DNA from: Betaproteobacteria bacterium
Lineage (GTDB): Bacteria > Pseudomonadota > Gammaproteobacteria > Burkholderiales > SG8-39
Length of the DNA stretch: 32,888 nt
NCBI GenBank assembly: GCA_019237595.1
Contig: JAFAGU010000376.1
Location: 1 to 32,888 of the forward strand
Reading direction: 5' to 3'
Shown here piece after piece: positions 21,146 through 30,841 of this stretch. Position 1 is the stretch's first letter; each line of letters starts with the position of its first letter. Position numbers and translations under genes: made by a program. The notes under the pieces were generated by a model, which worked only from the letters and a program-made list of their open reading frames with translations, did no database searches and was not told where the DNA came from.

Positions 21146-21529
21146 ATGGCGGAAGTGCGCATCTACAACGTCGATTCGCTGGGCAAGCCGCTGGGCGCGT
21201 ACTCGCATGTCGCGCGCGCCAAGGCGAGCGAGTTCCTTTTCATCGCCGGCATGGTGTCGGCCGCGGAGGGCTTCGACGCGCAGTGCTCCGGCGCGTTCTC
21301 GCAGATCGAGCAGGCTTTGAAATCGGCGGGCGCCGGATGGTCGAACATCGTCCAGTTCACGACCTATCTCGTGCACTCGCAGGACATTCCGCGCTTCATG
21401 GAATGGCGCAAGCGCGAGTTCCCCAGGCTCTTCCCGAACGGCGCCTACCCGCCCAACACGCTCCTCATCATCGACCGCCTGGTTCGCGAGGAATTCCTCA
21501 TCGAGGTCCAAGCCGTCGCGGCCCTCTGA
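21146..21529 (+). CDS. RidA family protein
   Basis: YSHVARAKASEFLFIAGMVSA, QIEQALKSAGAGWSNIVQFTTYLV, PNTLLIIDRLVREEFLIEVQAVAAL; preceded by AGGAGG-like SD. Confidence 0.92.
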   Translation: MAEVRIYNVDSLGKPLGAYSHVARAKASEFLFIAGMVSAAEGFDAQCSGAFSQIEQALKSAGAGWSNIVQFTTYLVHSQDIPRFMEWRKREFPRLFPNGAYPPNTLLIIDRLVREEFLIEVQAVAAL

Positions 21530-21532
21530 GCG

Positions 21533-22504
21533 TCAGTCGGCGCTCGCGCCCGAGCGCTTGACCAGCGGCGCGTAGGTCTTCAGCTCCTTCTCGACGAACG
21601 CCGTGAAAGCCGCGGGCGAGCGCACCGTCGGCGTCTCGGAGCCCATGGCGCGGAGCTTCTCCTTCACCTCCGGATCGTCCATCGCCTTCAGCGTCTCGGC
21701 GGAGAGCCGCTCGACCACGGCCTCCGGCGTCTTCGCCGGCGCCATCAGGCCCCACCAAGTCGTCATGTCGAAGCCCTTGAGGCCCGATTCGTCGAGGGTC
21801 GGCAGCTCCGGAAGAAAGGCGCTCCTCCTCGGCGTCGTCACGGCGAGCGCCCGCACCCGGCCCGACTGGATGTTGGGAAGCGCGCTCGCCAGGTTGTCGA
21901 ACATCAGCTGCACGCGCCCGGCGAGGAGGTCGAGGACCGCCGGCGAGGAGCCCTTGTAGGGAATGTGGACCATGTACGTCCCAGTCATCTGCTTGAAGAG
22001 CTCGCCGGCAAGATGGCCGGTGGATCCCGTCGAGCCGGAGGCGAAATCGAGTTTCCCGGGATTCTCCTTCAAGTAGGCGATCAGCTGCCTGACGTCCTTG
22101 ACCGGAAGGTCGTTGTTGACGACGAGCACGTTCGGCACCTGGACTACGAGCGCCACATGGCGGAAGTCGCGCACCGGGTCGTAGGGAAACTTCGGGTACA
22201 GGGCAGGATTGATCGCGTGGGTGGCGATGGCGCCCATGACGAGCGTGTAGCCGTCCGGGGCGCTCTTCGCGACGAAATCGGCGGCGATGTTTCCGCCCGC
22301 GCCGGTCTTGTTCTCCACGACGACCGGCTGGCCAAGCGCGGCCTGCAGGCGCGCGCCGACGAGCCGCGCGGAGACATCGACCGGGCCTCCGGCAGCGTAA
22401 GGCACGACGAGGTGCACGGGACGCGCAGGCCACGACTGGGCCGGCACGCACGAGGGGAAAAACGAAGCGGCGGCCGCGAGGAGCGCCGCCAGCGTCGCGC
22501 GCAC
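21533..22504 (-). CDS. tripartite tricarboxylate transporter substrate-binding protein (Bug/TctC)
   Basis: WPARPVHLVVPYAAGGPVDVSARLVGARLQAALGQPVVVENKTGAGGNIAADFVAKSAPDGYTLVMG; paralogue of 7235-8200. Confidence 0.94.
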   Translation of the reverse strand: MRATLAALLAAAASFFPSCVPAQSWPARPVHLVVPYAAGGPVDVSARLVGARLQAALGQPVVVENKTGAGGNIAADFVAKSAPDGYTLVMGAIATHAINPALYPKFPYDPVRDFRHVALVVQVPNVLVVNNDLPVKDVRQLIAYLKENPGKLDFASGSTGSTGHLAGELFKQMTGTYMVHIPYKGSSPAVLDLLAGRVQLMFDNLASALPNIQSGRVRALAVTTPRRSAFLPELPTLDESGLKGFDMTTWWGLMAPAKTPEAVVERLSAETLKAMDDPEVKEKLRAMGSETPTVRSPAAFTAFVEKELKTYAPLVKRSGASAD

Positions 22505-22508
22505 GCCG

Positions 22509-24056
22509 CTACTCTTCGACGAAGACTTCCTCGCGCTTCTTGCGAAGCGCCGGGAGCGACACGATCACGAGCAGGATCGCGGCCGCGATGATGAAGCCCG
22601 CGCTGATCGGCTTGGTCAGGAAGACCGTGGCGTCGCCGCGCGAGAGCAGCATCGCCCGCCTGAGATTCTCCTCCATGAGCGGCCCGAGGATGAAGCCCAG
22701 GATCATGGGCGCGGGCTCGCACTCGAGCTTCACGCAGATGTAGCCGAGCACCCCGAACACCGCCATGATGAGGACATCGAAGGCATTGTTGGAGAGGCTG
22801 TAGACGCCGATCGCCATGAAGACGAGGATCGACGGAAAGAGGTAGCGGTAGGGGACCGTGAGCAGCTTGATCCACATGCCGATCATCGGCAGGTTGAGCA
22901 CGACCAGCATCAGGTTGCCGACCCACATCGAGGCAATGAGGCCCCAGAAGAGCTGGGGCTTCTCGTTCATCACCTGCGGGCCGGGCGCGATGCCCTGGAT
23001 CATGAGCGCGCCGATCATGAGCGCCATGACCGCGTTGCTCGGGATGCCGAGCGTCAGCATGGGGATGAAGGAGGTCTGGGCGCCGGCGTTGTTGGCGGAT
23101 TCCGGTGCCGCCACGCCTTCGATCGCCCCCTTGCCGAACTCGTGGCTGTACCTGGAGACCTTCTTCTCCAGCGTATAGGCGCCGAAGGAGGCCAGCAGCG
23201 CCCCGCCGCCGGGCAGGATGCCCAGCGCCGAGCCGAGCGCCGTGCCGCGCAGGATCGGCGCCCACATGCGCTTCCAGTCCTCCTTGGTCGGGAAGAGGTG
23301 GCTCACCTTGGCGGTGAAGATCTCGCGCGACTCGCCCTGCTCGAGGTTCGAGATGATCTCCGCCGTTCCGAACATGCCCATGGCGACGACGACGAAGCCG
23401 ATGCCGTCGGAAAGCTCCGGGATGTCGAACGTGAAGCGCAGCACGCCGGAGTTGACGTCGGTGCCGATGATTCCGAGGAGCAGGCCCAGGATCACCATCG
23501 CGATGGCCTTGATGAGCGAGCCGTGCGCGAGCACGACGGCGGCGACCAGGCCGAGCACCATGAGCGAGAAATACTCCGCCGGCCCGAACTTGAGCGCGAC
23601 CTCGGCGAGCGGCGGCGCGGCCACCGCGATGATCAGCGTCGCCACGCAGCCCGCGAAAAACGAGCCGATTGCCGCCGTGGCGAGCGCCGGCCCGGCGCGC
23701 CCGCGCCGGGCCATCTGGTAGCCGTCGAGGCACGTGACCACCGACGAGCTCTCGCCGGGCAGGTTGACGAGGATGGCGGTGGTCGAGCCGCCGTACTGGG
23801 CGCCGTAGTAGATGCCGGCGAGCATGATGAGCGCGCCGGTGGGGTTCAGGTTGAACGTGATCGGCAGCAGCATGGCGATCGTGGCGACCGGCCCGATGCC
23901 GGGCAGCACGCCGATCAGCGTGCCGAGCACGGCGCCGACCAGGCACATGAGGATGTTGAAGGGGATCGGGACGACGACCTTGATCCACGGAATGAGCATG
24001 GGCTGCAGCGAGAATACTTCCCCGAATCCGAGCCTCAGCGTGTCGATGATTCCCAT
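22509..24056 (-). CDS. tctA: tripartite tricarboxylate transporter permease TctA
   Basis: 515 aa polytopic; GTLIGVLPGIGPVATIAMLLPITFNLNPTGALIMLAGIYYGAQYGGSTTAILVNLPGESSSVVTCLDGYQMARRGRAGPAL. Confidence 0.96.
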   Translation of the reverse strand: MGIIDTLRLGFGEVFSLQPMLIPWIKVVVPIPFNILMCLVGAVLGTLIGVLPGIGPVATIAMLLPITFNLNPTGALIMLAGIYYGAQYGGSTTAILVNLPGESSSVVTCLDGYQMARRGRAGPALATAAIGSFFAGCVATLIIAVAAPPLAEVALKFGPAEYFSLMVLGLVAAVVLAHGSLIKAIAMVILGLLLGIIGTDVNSGVLRFTFDIPELSDGIGFVVVAMGMFGTAEIISNLEQGESREIFTAKVSHLFPTKEDWKRMWAPILRGTALGSALGILPGGGALLASFGAYTLEKKVSRYSHEFGKGAIEGVAAPESANNAGAQTSFIPMLTLGIPSNAVMALMIGALMIQGIAPGPQVMNEKPQLFWGLIASMWVGNLMLVVLNLPMIGMWIKLLTVPYRYLFPSILVFMAIGVYSLSNNAFDVLIMAVFGVLGYICVKLECEPAPMILGFILGPLMEENLRRAMLLSRGDATVFLTKPISAGFIIAAAILLVIVSLPALRKKREEVFVEE

Positions 24057-24064
24057 GGCCGCCT

Positions 24065-24793
24065 CTACTTGATGGGGCAGTTATCGACGAACTGCGGGCA
24101 GATCGGGAAGGGCAGCGTGAGCCCCTTCACGAACACGATCACCGAGAAGATGACGAGCACGACGAAGAGCACCGTCACTTCCTTCCACTTGAACTCGTGG
24201 CCGCCGGCGGCGCTGATGAAGACGAGCGCGAGCGTGGCGAGGACGAGACCGAGCGGCTTCATGAGGTAGCCATAGGCGACGCAGCCCGCCGAGATGAGCA
24301 CGAGCGGCATGAGCTTCGGGCGGTAGCGGACCGTGAGGAGCGAGACGGCGAGCGTGCCGACGAGGATGGCCAGGTCGCTTGGCGAGAGGCCAAGCCGGGA
24401 GAGCCACGCGAGCGCTTCCAGGTGGGCGGAGCTCGCCCACTTCGCCAGCAGCCCCACCACGACGTAGATTGCGACGGCGAGGAGGAAATCGTAGCGATTG
24501 AACGGCAGCTCGAGCGCGCCCTCCTCGCCGTTGCCCGCCGCCATGAGGCCCTGCGAAAGCACGACCGCGCCGAGGATCGTGAGCAGCCCGCCGAGCATCG
24601 TCGGGAAGTATCCGGGTCCCATGCGTACCGCGGAGCCGAGCTGGTAACCGGTGATTCCGGGCAGCCCGATGTGGCCCAGGAAACCGTTGAACCACGCCGG
24701 CGCGCCGAGCGACCAGACCACGAAGAACAGGCCGAAGGCCATGAACATCAGGCCCGACCAGAAGTCCTTTGGACTCTTGATTTTGATTTTCAT
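24065..24793 (-). CDS. tctB: tripartite tricarboxylate transporter TctB family protein
   Basis: KDFWSGLMFMAFGLFFVVWSLGA, YQLGSAVRMGPGYFPTMLGGLLTILGAVVL; adjacent to tctA. Confidence 0.92.
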   Translation of the reverse strand: MKIKIKSPKDFWSGLMFMAFGLFFVVWSLGAPAWFNGFLGHIGLPGITGYQLGSAVRMGPGYFPTMLGGLLTILGAVVLSQGLMAAGNGEEGALELPFNRYDFLLAVAIYVVVGLLAKWASSAHLEALAWLSRLGLSPSDLAILVGTLAVSLLTVRYRPKLMPLVLISAGCVAYGYLMKPLGLVLATLALVFISAAGGHEFKWKEVTVLFVVLVIFSVIVFVKGLTLPFPICPQFVDNCPIK

Positions 24794-24868
24794 GTCTCCT
24801 CCAGCGCCCCTCCGAGCGCCCCTCGCGCGAAGTGTAGCACGCGGTTTTCGGCGCTCCTTGCGCGCGGG

Positions 24869-25513
24869 TCAGCCTTTCCCGAGCGGCGAAGCGCTCCTTC
24901 GCCGCATGCGCACCGCGGCGAGGCGCTCGAGGTCTTCCACGCGATCGAGGTCCCATACGGGCGCGAGTTCTCTCACGCGAAGCCGCGCAGCGGACAGCGC
25001 GCACCGCGTCTGTTCGAGCACGCGCTTGCCGCCCCACTCGATGCCGCGGAACGCGAAGCCCGAGGGCCGCCGCGCGCCGATCAGCCCATAGCCGCCGTCC
25101 TCCGCCGGGGCAAGGACCACGTCGCAAGCCCCGCGCAGGAGCCGCGCCGCGCGCCGCAGCTCGCCCGGGCCGAGCTCGGGCAGGTCGCAGCCCACGATGA
25201 GGACGGCGCGAAATCGTCGCAGCGACGCGGCGAGCGCGCGCTCCATGCGCTCGCCGAGATCGCGTCCGCGCTGGCCGAACACCCGCACGCGATGGCGGCT
25301 CGCGCAATAGCGGAAGAAGGCGTGGCGCGGCTGCGTGGCGTGAAGCTCGACGCTGCCGCAGCGCGCGGCGAGCGCCGCGCGCAGTGCTCCCTCGGTGAGC
25401 CGCGCGTGGAGCTGCGCAGACCGCCAGGCGCCCAGGCGAGGCACGAGGCGCGTCTTCGCGCGCCCCGGCACGGGCGCGCGCGAAAAAACGAGGATGGCGA
25501 CGCTACGCTTCGT
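24869..25513 (-). CDS. TIGR04282-like glycosyltransferase (rSAM/selenodomain- or arsenosugar-associated)
   Basis: SVAILVFSRAPVPGRAKTRLVPRLGAW, RFRAVLIVGCDLPELGPGELRRAARLL, VVLAPAEDGGYGLIGARR; no ATG/GTG/TTG before the first beta-strand. ACG at 25513 gives MKRSVAILVFSRAPVPG. Track ORF begins at the internal GTG 25471. Confidence 0.85.
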   Translation of the reverse strand, partial: TKRSVAILVFSRAPVPGRAKTRLVPRLGAWRSAQLHARLTEGALRAALAARCGSVELHATQPRHAFFRYCASRHRVRVFGQRGRDLGERMERALAASLRRFRAVLIVGCDLPELGPGELRRAARLLRGACDVVLAPAEDGGYGLIGARRPSGFAFRGIEWGGKRVLEQTRCALSAARLRVRELAPVWDLDRVEDLERLAAVRMRRRSASPLGKG

Positions 25514-25523
25514 AGCGTCGCCT
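25497..25523. repeat. 12-bp perfect inverted repeat with 3-nt loop at glycosyltransferase gene junction
   Basis: GGCGACGCTACG-CTT-CGTAGCGTCGCC; on the minus strand followed after 7 nt by TTTTTT. Confidence 0.8.
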
Positions 25524-26165
25524 CAGCGATTCCGGGCTTGCGCCCAGGAAGAAGGCCAGGCGAAGTCCCCACATGAGCGCGATGGTGCGAAGCACGCCGC
25601 GGCGTTCCCAGCGCCGGCCCGAGGTACGCACGCGCGCGCGCAGACACGCCGGGCGCCCGAGGCGCTTCATCGCCTTGCTGAAGGCGACGTCTTCCATGAG
25701 CGCAATCGCAGGGAAGCCGGGGAACGCATCCCGGCGCACGAAGATCGCCTGGTCGCCGGTCGCTATTCCGGTGAGCCGCGAGCGCGCATTCATTGCCGCC
25801 GCGACCACCGCGAGCATCGGGTGCGGTCCGTCGATCCGCACGTCGAAGCGGCCCCAGCAGCGCTGGCGCAGGGCTTCCTCGACGAGCCGGTCCGCGTCTG
25901 TCGGAAGGAGCGTATCGGCATGCAGGAAGACGAGCGCCTCGCCGCTCGCGGCGGCGGCGCCGGCGTTCATCTGCAGGGCGCGCCCTCGCGGCGCTTGCAG
26001 GAAACGGTCGCAGTGGGGCCGCGCGAGCGCCTCCGTCGCATCGCGGCTGCCGCCGTCGACGACGATGACTTCATGCCCGCGCTCGCGCAGCAGCGAAAGC
26101 GAGCGCAACGTCTCGGCGATCGAGCCGGCCTCGTCGAGGCATGGGACCACGATGGAGATTTTCAA
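25503..26165 (-). CDS. TIGR04283-like family 2 glycosyltransferase
   Basis: MKISIVVPCLDEAGSIAETLRSL, VIVVDGGSRDATEALA, RGRALQMNAGAAAASGEALVFLHADTLLP, GDQAIFVRRDAFPGFPAIALMEDVAFSKAMKRLGR; TTG start with TTGA overlap. Confidence 0.92.
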   Translation of the reverse strand: MKISIVVPCLDEAGSIAETLRSLSLLRERGHEVIVVDGGSRDATEALARPHCDRFLQAPRGRALQMNAGAAAASGEALVFLHADTLLPTDADRLVEEALRQRCWGRFDVRIDGPHPMLAVVAAAMNARSRLTGIATGDQAIFVRRDAFPGFPAIALMEDVAFSKAMKRLGRPACLRARVRTSGRRWERRGVLRTIALMWGLRLAFFLGASPESLRRRYEA

Positions 26166-28309
26166 CCGCGCATCCAGGCGTGGAGCCTTTCCACCGCGGC
26201 GAGCGCGCCCTGCGGGGCATGCGCGCGCTTCCAGGCGCCCGCGGCGTACTTGTTCGCTTCGGAGAGCGTGGGATAGATATGGATGGTGCCGAGTATCCTG
26301 TTCAGGCCGATGCCGTGCTTCATGGCAGACACGAACTCGCCGATGAGCTCGCCCGCATGCTCGCCCACGATCGTCGCCCCGAGCACGCGGTCCTTGCCCG
26401 GGACCGTCAGCACCTTCACGAACCCGTGCGCCTCGCCGTCGGCGATCGCGCGGTCGAGGTCGTCCAGGCCGTAGCGCGTGACTTCATAGGCAATGCCGCG
26501 TTCCTTGGCCTCGGTTTCGTTCAAGCCGACGCGCGCGACCTCCGGTTCGGTGAACGTCGCCCACGGGATGACCGAGTAGTCGGCGCGGAACTTCCGTGCG
26601 TAGCCGAAGAGCGCGTTCACGGCCGCGTACCAGGCCTGGTGCGAAGCGGTATGGGTGAACTGGTAAGGCCCCGCCACGTCGCCGCAGGCGTAGATGTTCG
26701 GGTACGAGGTCTGGAGGTACTCGTTCGTCTGCACCGTGCCGCCGCGCGCCGTGGCGATGCCGAGCTCCTCGAGCCCGTAGCCCGCCGTATTCGCGACGCG
26801 CCCGACGGCGCAAAGCAGCCGGTCAAACTCGATCTCGCATTCGCGCCCGTCCGCCTCGCACGCCAGTCGCGCGCCCCCCGCGGACACGCGCACTTCCTTC
26901 GCGCGATGGCCGGTGCGGACATCGATGCCTTCGGCCACGAAGCGCGCCTTGACCTGCTCCGATACCTCGGGATCCTCGCGGGCGAGGAGCCTCGGCAGGA
27001 GCTCGACCTGCGTTACGCGCGAGCCCAGGCGGGCGAAGGCCTGGGCGAGCTCGCAGCCAATCGGCCCGCCGCCCAGCACCGCGAGCCGTCGCGGCAGCTC
27101 GCGAAGGCTCCAGACGTTGTCGGAGGTGAGCACGTCGATCAACTCGATGCCGGGAATGGGCGGAACGAATGGCCGCGCGCCGGCGGCAATGACGATGGCA
27201 CGGGTCGTGAGGACCGTCTTGCCGCGCTCGCCTCTCACCTCGACGGTCCAAGGCGAAGTGATCCGCGCCTCGCCCCGCAGGCACTCCACCCCGAGCCCCT
27301 CGTAGCGCTCGATCGAGTCGTGCGGCGCGACGTTGGCGACGACTCTCTGCACGCGCTCCATGACCTCCCGAAAGTCCACTTCGACGCTCGCGCCCGCGAG
27401 CCCGAACTCCTTCGCCCGGCGCACAAGCGACACGACGCGCGCCGTGCGCAGGAGCGCCTTCGAAGGCACGCATCCGGTGTTCAGGCAGTCGCCGCCCATC
27501 CGGTGCTTCTCCACCAGGGTGACCTTTGCCTTCACGGCTGCCGCGATATAGGCGGAGACGAGCCCCGCCGAGCCGGCGCCGATCACCACGAGGTTGCGGT
27601 CGAAGCGGGCAGGCTTGCGCCAGCGCGCGTACACCTTGCGGGCCGCCGCCGCGTCGAGCGCCTTCTTCGCGAAGAGGGGAAAGAACCCCAGCAGCAGGAA
27701 GGCGCCGATGAGCGCGGGCGAGAGCACGTCGCGCGGCGAGGAAAGCGTGGCGAGCTCCCGGCCGGCGTTCACATAGACGAGCGTCCCGGCGAGCATGCCG
27801 AGCTGGCTCACCCAGTAGAAGGTCCGCACCGGCAGCGCGGTGAGCCCCATGGCGAGATTGATCAGGAAGAACGGGATGGCGGGCGTGAGGCGGAGCGCGA
27901 AAAGGTAGAACGCACCGTCGCGCGCGATGCCTGCATCCACGCGGCGCAACGCGTCCGGGAAGCGCCGCCGCACCCACTCGGCGAAGAGATAGCGGCTCGC
28001 AAGGAAGGCGAGCGTCGCGCCGATGGACGACGCGAACGACACGAGCACCGTCCCCCATAGGAGGCCGAACACCGCGCCGGCGATGAGCGTGAGAAGCGTG
28101 GCACCCGGGAGCGACAGGCCGGTGACCGCGACGTAGAGCGCGAAGAAGGAAGCGACGGCCGAGCCCGGATGGTCCGCAAAAAGCGCATCGACGGATTGCC
28201 GCGCCGCCTGGAGGTTTGCGAAGCTGAGCAGGCGCACGCCGCCGAGCGCGAAGAATGCGACGGCCGCGACGACGAGGAACGCAAGGAGCGCGAGCTTGCG
28301 CGGGCTCAC
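26162..28309 (-). CDS. fusion: TVP38/TMEM64 (VTT) membrane domain + FAD-dependent pyridine nucleotide-disulfide oxidoreductase
   Basis: N-terminus: VTGLSLPGATLLTLIAGAVFGLLWGTVLVSFASSIGATLAFLASRY, RLTPAIPFFLINLAMGLT. C-terminus: LVVIGAGSAGLVSAYIAA, GGDCLNTGCVPSKALL, ACGDVAGPYQFTHTASHQAWYA, IHIYPTLSEANKYAAG. GTG start at 28309 (GTGA overlap). Confidence 0.92.
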   Translation of the reverse strand: MSPRKLALLAFLVVAAVAFFALGGVRLLSFANLQAARQSVDALFADHPGSAVASFFALYVAVTGLSLPGATLLTLIAGAVFGLLWGTVLVSFASSIGATLAFLASRYLFAEWVRRRFPDALRRVDAGIARDGAFYLFALRLTPAIPFFLINLAMGLTALPVRTFYWVSQLGMLAGTLVYVNAGRELATLSSPRDVLSPALIGAFLLLGFFPLFAKKALDAAAARKVYARWRKPARFDRNLVVIGAGSAGLVSAYIAAAVKAKVTLVEKHRMGGDCLNTGCVPSKALLRTARVVSLVRRAKEFGLAGASVEVDFREVMERVQRVVANVAPHDSIERYEGLGVECLRGEARITSPWTVEVRGERGKTVLTTRAIVIAAGARPFVPPIPGIELIDVLTSDNVWSLRELPRRLAVLGGGPIGCELAQAFARLGSRVTQVELLPRLLAREDPEVSEQVKARFVAEGIDVRTGHRAKEVRVSAGGARLACEADGRECEIEFDRLLCAVGRVANTAGYGLEELGIATARGGTVQTNEYLQTSYPNIYACGDVAGPYQFTHTASHQAWYAAVNALFGYARKFRADYSVIPWATFTEPEVARVGLNETEAKERGIAYEVTRYGLDDLDRAIADGEAHGFVKVLTVPGKDRVLGATIVGEHAGELIGEFVSAMKHGIGLNRILGTIHIYPTLSEANKYAAGAWKRAHAPQGALAAVERLHAWMRG

Positions 28310-29254
28310 GCCGCGAGCGAGACGGCTTCGCGCCGCGCCTGCGCTCGCGAATAGCGCGGGCCGTTCGCAATGCGCTCGAAGTAGGACCGGTGCGCATCGG
28401 AACCGGCCGGCCATTGCTCGAGGAATTTCGCCCGCCACGCCCGCTCGTCGTAGTTCACGGCGATGGCCTCGACGTGCAGCGCACCGGCGCGCAGCGAATA
28501 CAGGGCGTCGCCGGAAGGCGAGACGGCGATGCGCGTCGCGACGCCGAAGCGCTCGCCGTGAAAATTCGGCATGCCGGCCGCGCCATTGTTCGCGAGGACG
28601 CGCCCGTCTGGAAACCCCTGCGCGACGGGCAGGCAGGTGTGGCTGGAGGCAACGACGCGCACGTCGGCCTCGTCGAAAGCGCGTTCTGCCGCGGCAAGTC
28701 CGCCGGGAAGGGCGAGCGCCTCCTGCGAGAACGCCCAGCCGGCAAGCGAATCAGCGTCGCCGTGAACGATCGCCACGCGCTCGCTCCCGACCCGTGCGAC
28801 GAGATGCATCGGGAGCGCCCGCAAGCGCACGAGCACGTCGGGAAAGCGCGCCGCCGTTTCGCGCAGGCGAGCGAGGATGTGGTTCGAGCGCTCGACCGTC
28901 CCCTCGTCCACCCATTCCGGATAACCGCACCCGCAACCCGCGCCTTCGCTAGGCGATGCAAGCTCCGTCTCGACATTGCCTCGCGTGCTCGCGTATTGCC
29001 CCACGCCTTGCTCGATGCGAAGGAAGTCGCCCTCTTCAATGTCGAACCAGTGGAAGTCGCCATTGAAGACGAGCGCCGTGGCGCCGCGCTCGGCCGCATG
29101 GCGCTCGACGAGCGCCTGCAGCGCGAAGGGATTGCCGTAGAGGCCGCCCGCGACCCAGAGCGCATCGACTTCGAGATCGGGCGCGCGTCGAAGTGCCCGC
29201 GCGCCGTAGCGGTATTCCACCGGACAGGCGCGGCCGGGGGCGCTGCCCGGCCCG

Positions 29255-29262
<8 letters not shown>
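28306..29262 (-). CDS. metallophosphoesterase family protein (arsS-linked)
   Basis: VAGGLYGNPFALQAL, LVFNGDFHWFDIEEGDFLRIE, VAIVHGDADSLAGWAFSQEAL, VVASSHTCLPVAQ. Confidence 0.82.
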
Positions 29263-30211
<949 letters not shown>

Positions 30212-30273
30212 GGACCTACAGTCGCGGGAAGTACGCCTAGCTTACAGGGGCCGCGGCCCCGCGTGCCGCCGGG

Positions 30274-30816
30274 TCAGACGACGTTGGCCGCCTGCGCCGC
30301 GCGCTCGTCCAGCGCACCGATGAGGCGCGCGCTCGTGGCCCGCAGCCGCTGCGAGAGCATGAGCACGAGCTCCATGAGGATCTTGGCGCCGAGCATGGGC
30401 TGCTCGACGATGATGCGGGCGAGGCTTTCGCGATCGAGCACGGCGACGACCGTGGGCGCGGTCGCGACGCAGGTGGCGAAGCGCGCCTCGCCGTCGATCA
30501 TCGACATCTCGCCGACGGTCTTCCCGGCGTCGAGCGTGGCGAGGAGCTGCGCGGCGTGGGCGGCGTCGCGCTTGCGCACCTCGACCCGGCCCTCGACGAT
30601 CATGAGCATGAAGTCGCCCGGGTCTCCTTCGCGCAGGACCTCGGCGCCGGCGTTCGCGCGGTAGAGATCCATGAAGTGCGCGAGCAGGCGCACTTCAGCC
30701 GGGGAGAAATTCTCGAGCAGCGCGCAGCGCGGGATGAGCGCGTGGATCTTCGGCGCCTGCTTCGTCGCGTCGCCGAGGTATTCCAAGTGTCCGAGCTGCT
30801 TCGGCCGGTCCCCCAT
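30274..30816 (-). CDS. cyclic nucleotide-binding (Crp-like N-terminal) domain protein, no clear HTH
   Basis: CALLENFSPAEVRLLAHFMDLYRANAGAEVLREGDPGDFMLMIVEGRVEVRKRD, AGKTVGEMSMIDGEARFATCVATAPTVVAVLDRESLARII; start 30816 or 30825. Confidence 0.87.
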   Translation of the reverse strand: MGDRPKQLGHLEYLGDATKQAPKIHALIPRCALLENFSPAEVRLLAHFMDLYRANAGAEVLREGDPGDFMLMIVEGRVEVRKRDAAHAAQLLATLDAGKTVGEMSMIDGEARFATCVATAPTVVAVLDRESLARIIVEQPMLGAKILMELVLMLSQRLRATSARLIGALDERAAQAANVV

Positions 30817-30841
30817 GCGGCGCATTATGCCCAATCGACGC

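Noticed and set aside
26141-28060. 639-aa + ORF antisense to the VTT-FAD oxidoreductase fusion
   Set aside because: Shadow ORF with His/Arg/Glu-rich composition and no recognisable motifs.
26162-28309. Mercuric reductase merA / mercury resistance
   Set aside because: No HMA domain, no C-terminal CC pair and no mer genes nearby.
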